NCBI GenBank assembly: GCA_030044345.1
Contig: JASHVY010000048.1
Span: 1-5,682 of the forward strand
Length of the DNA stretch: 5,682 nucleotides
Source: Acetobacteraceae bacterium
GTDB lineage: Bacteria > Pseudomonadota > Alphaproteobacteria > Acetobacterales > Acetobacteraceae
Direction of reading: 5' to 3'
The notes under the pieces are model-generated. The model had not been told where the DNA came from. It saw nothing but the letters and a program-made list of their open reading frames with translations, and searched no databases. The translations under genes were made by a program, and so were the position numbers. Below, one piece after another: positions 5,643-5,682 of this stretch (position 1 is its first letter; each line of letters starts with the position of its first letter).

Positions 5643-5679
5643 ACCAAAGCGTGATGATTTTTGATCATCACGCTTTGGT
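5643..5679. repeat. Palindromic hairpin, copy 2
   Basis: ACCAAAGCGTGATGAT (5643-5658) and ATCATCACGCTTTGGT (5664-5679) form a perfect 16-base stem with a 5-base TTTTG loop. The core matches the hairpin at 4616-4646 and lies in the same orientation. The plus strand runs into TTT at the window edge, so the full extent and any T-tract are not visible. Confidence 0.85.
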
Positions 5680-5682
5680 TTT

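Noticed and set aside
4616..5679. CRISPR array or transposon terminal inverted repeats
   Set aside because: Only two hairpin copies occur, about 1 kb apart, in the same orientation and with no spacers, so it is not a CRISPR array. Each copy is itself palindromic, so orientation as terminal repeats is not informative, and no transposase gene lies between them.

Overview
The window is GC-rich DNA with rare GTG starts, strong Shine-Dalgarno sequences and a Tat-type Rieske protein. It looks like a proteobacterium, most likely an alphaproteobacterium. The T- and A-rich hairpins at the right end recall intergenic repeats I associate with Acetobacteraceae, but that is memory and was not searched. 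The family assignment is therefore tentative.

Left block (1-1339, minus strand): an RND multidrug-efflux operon. A complete periplasmic adaptor (membrane fusion protein) gene is followed, after 108 bases, by the first nine codons of the inner-membrane RND pump, which is cut by the window edge. A 226-base divergent intergenic region (1340-1565) with an AT-rich core separates it from the middle block.

Middle block (1566-4611, plus strand): three genes in one orientation. They encode a GcvA-like LysR regulator, a CmcJ/NvfI (AsaB-like) putative Fe(II)/2-oxoglutarate oxygenase, and a luciferase-like flavin monooxygenase related to the limonene-monooxygenase type. The gaps are 92 and 77 bases, so co-transcription is possible. 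Together they suggest a regulated oxidative modification of a small organic compound. The efflux operon across the divergent promoter could belong to the same response. The substrate cannot be read from the sequence.

Right block (4612-5682): a convergent minus-strand petA gene (Rieske subunit of cytochrome bc1). No petB follows it on its downstream side. It sits between two copies, in the same orientation, of a palindromic hairpin with a shared GCGTGATGAT..TCATCACGC core. One base pair in the stem differs between the copies in a compensatory way. Between petA and the left copy lie further nested inverted repeats and an antisense reading frame that looks weakly protein-like. This stretch may be a short interspersed repeat element, and it is the least conventional part of the window.

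No tRNA, rRNA, CRISPR array or transposase gene was seen.
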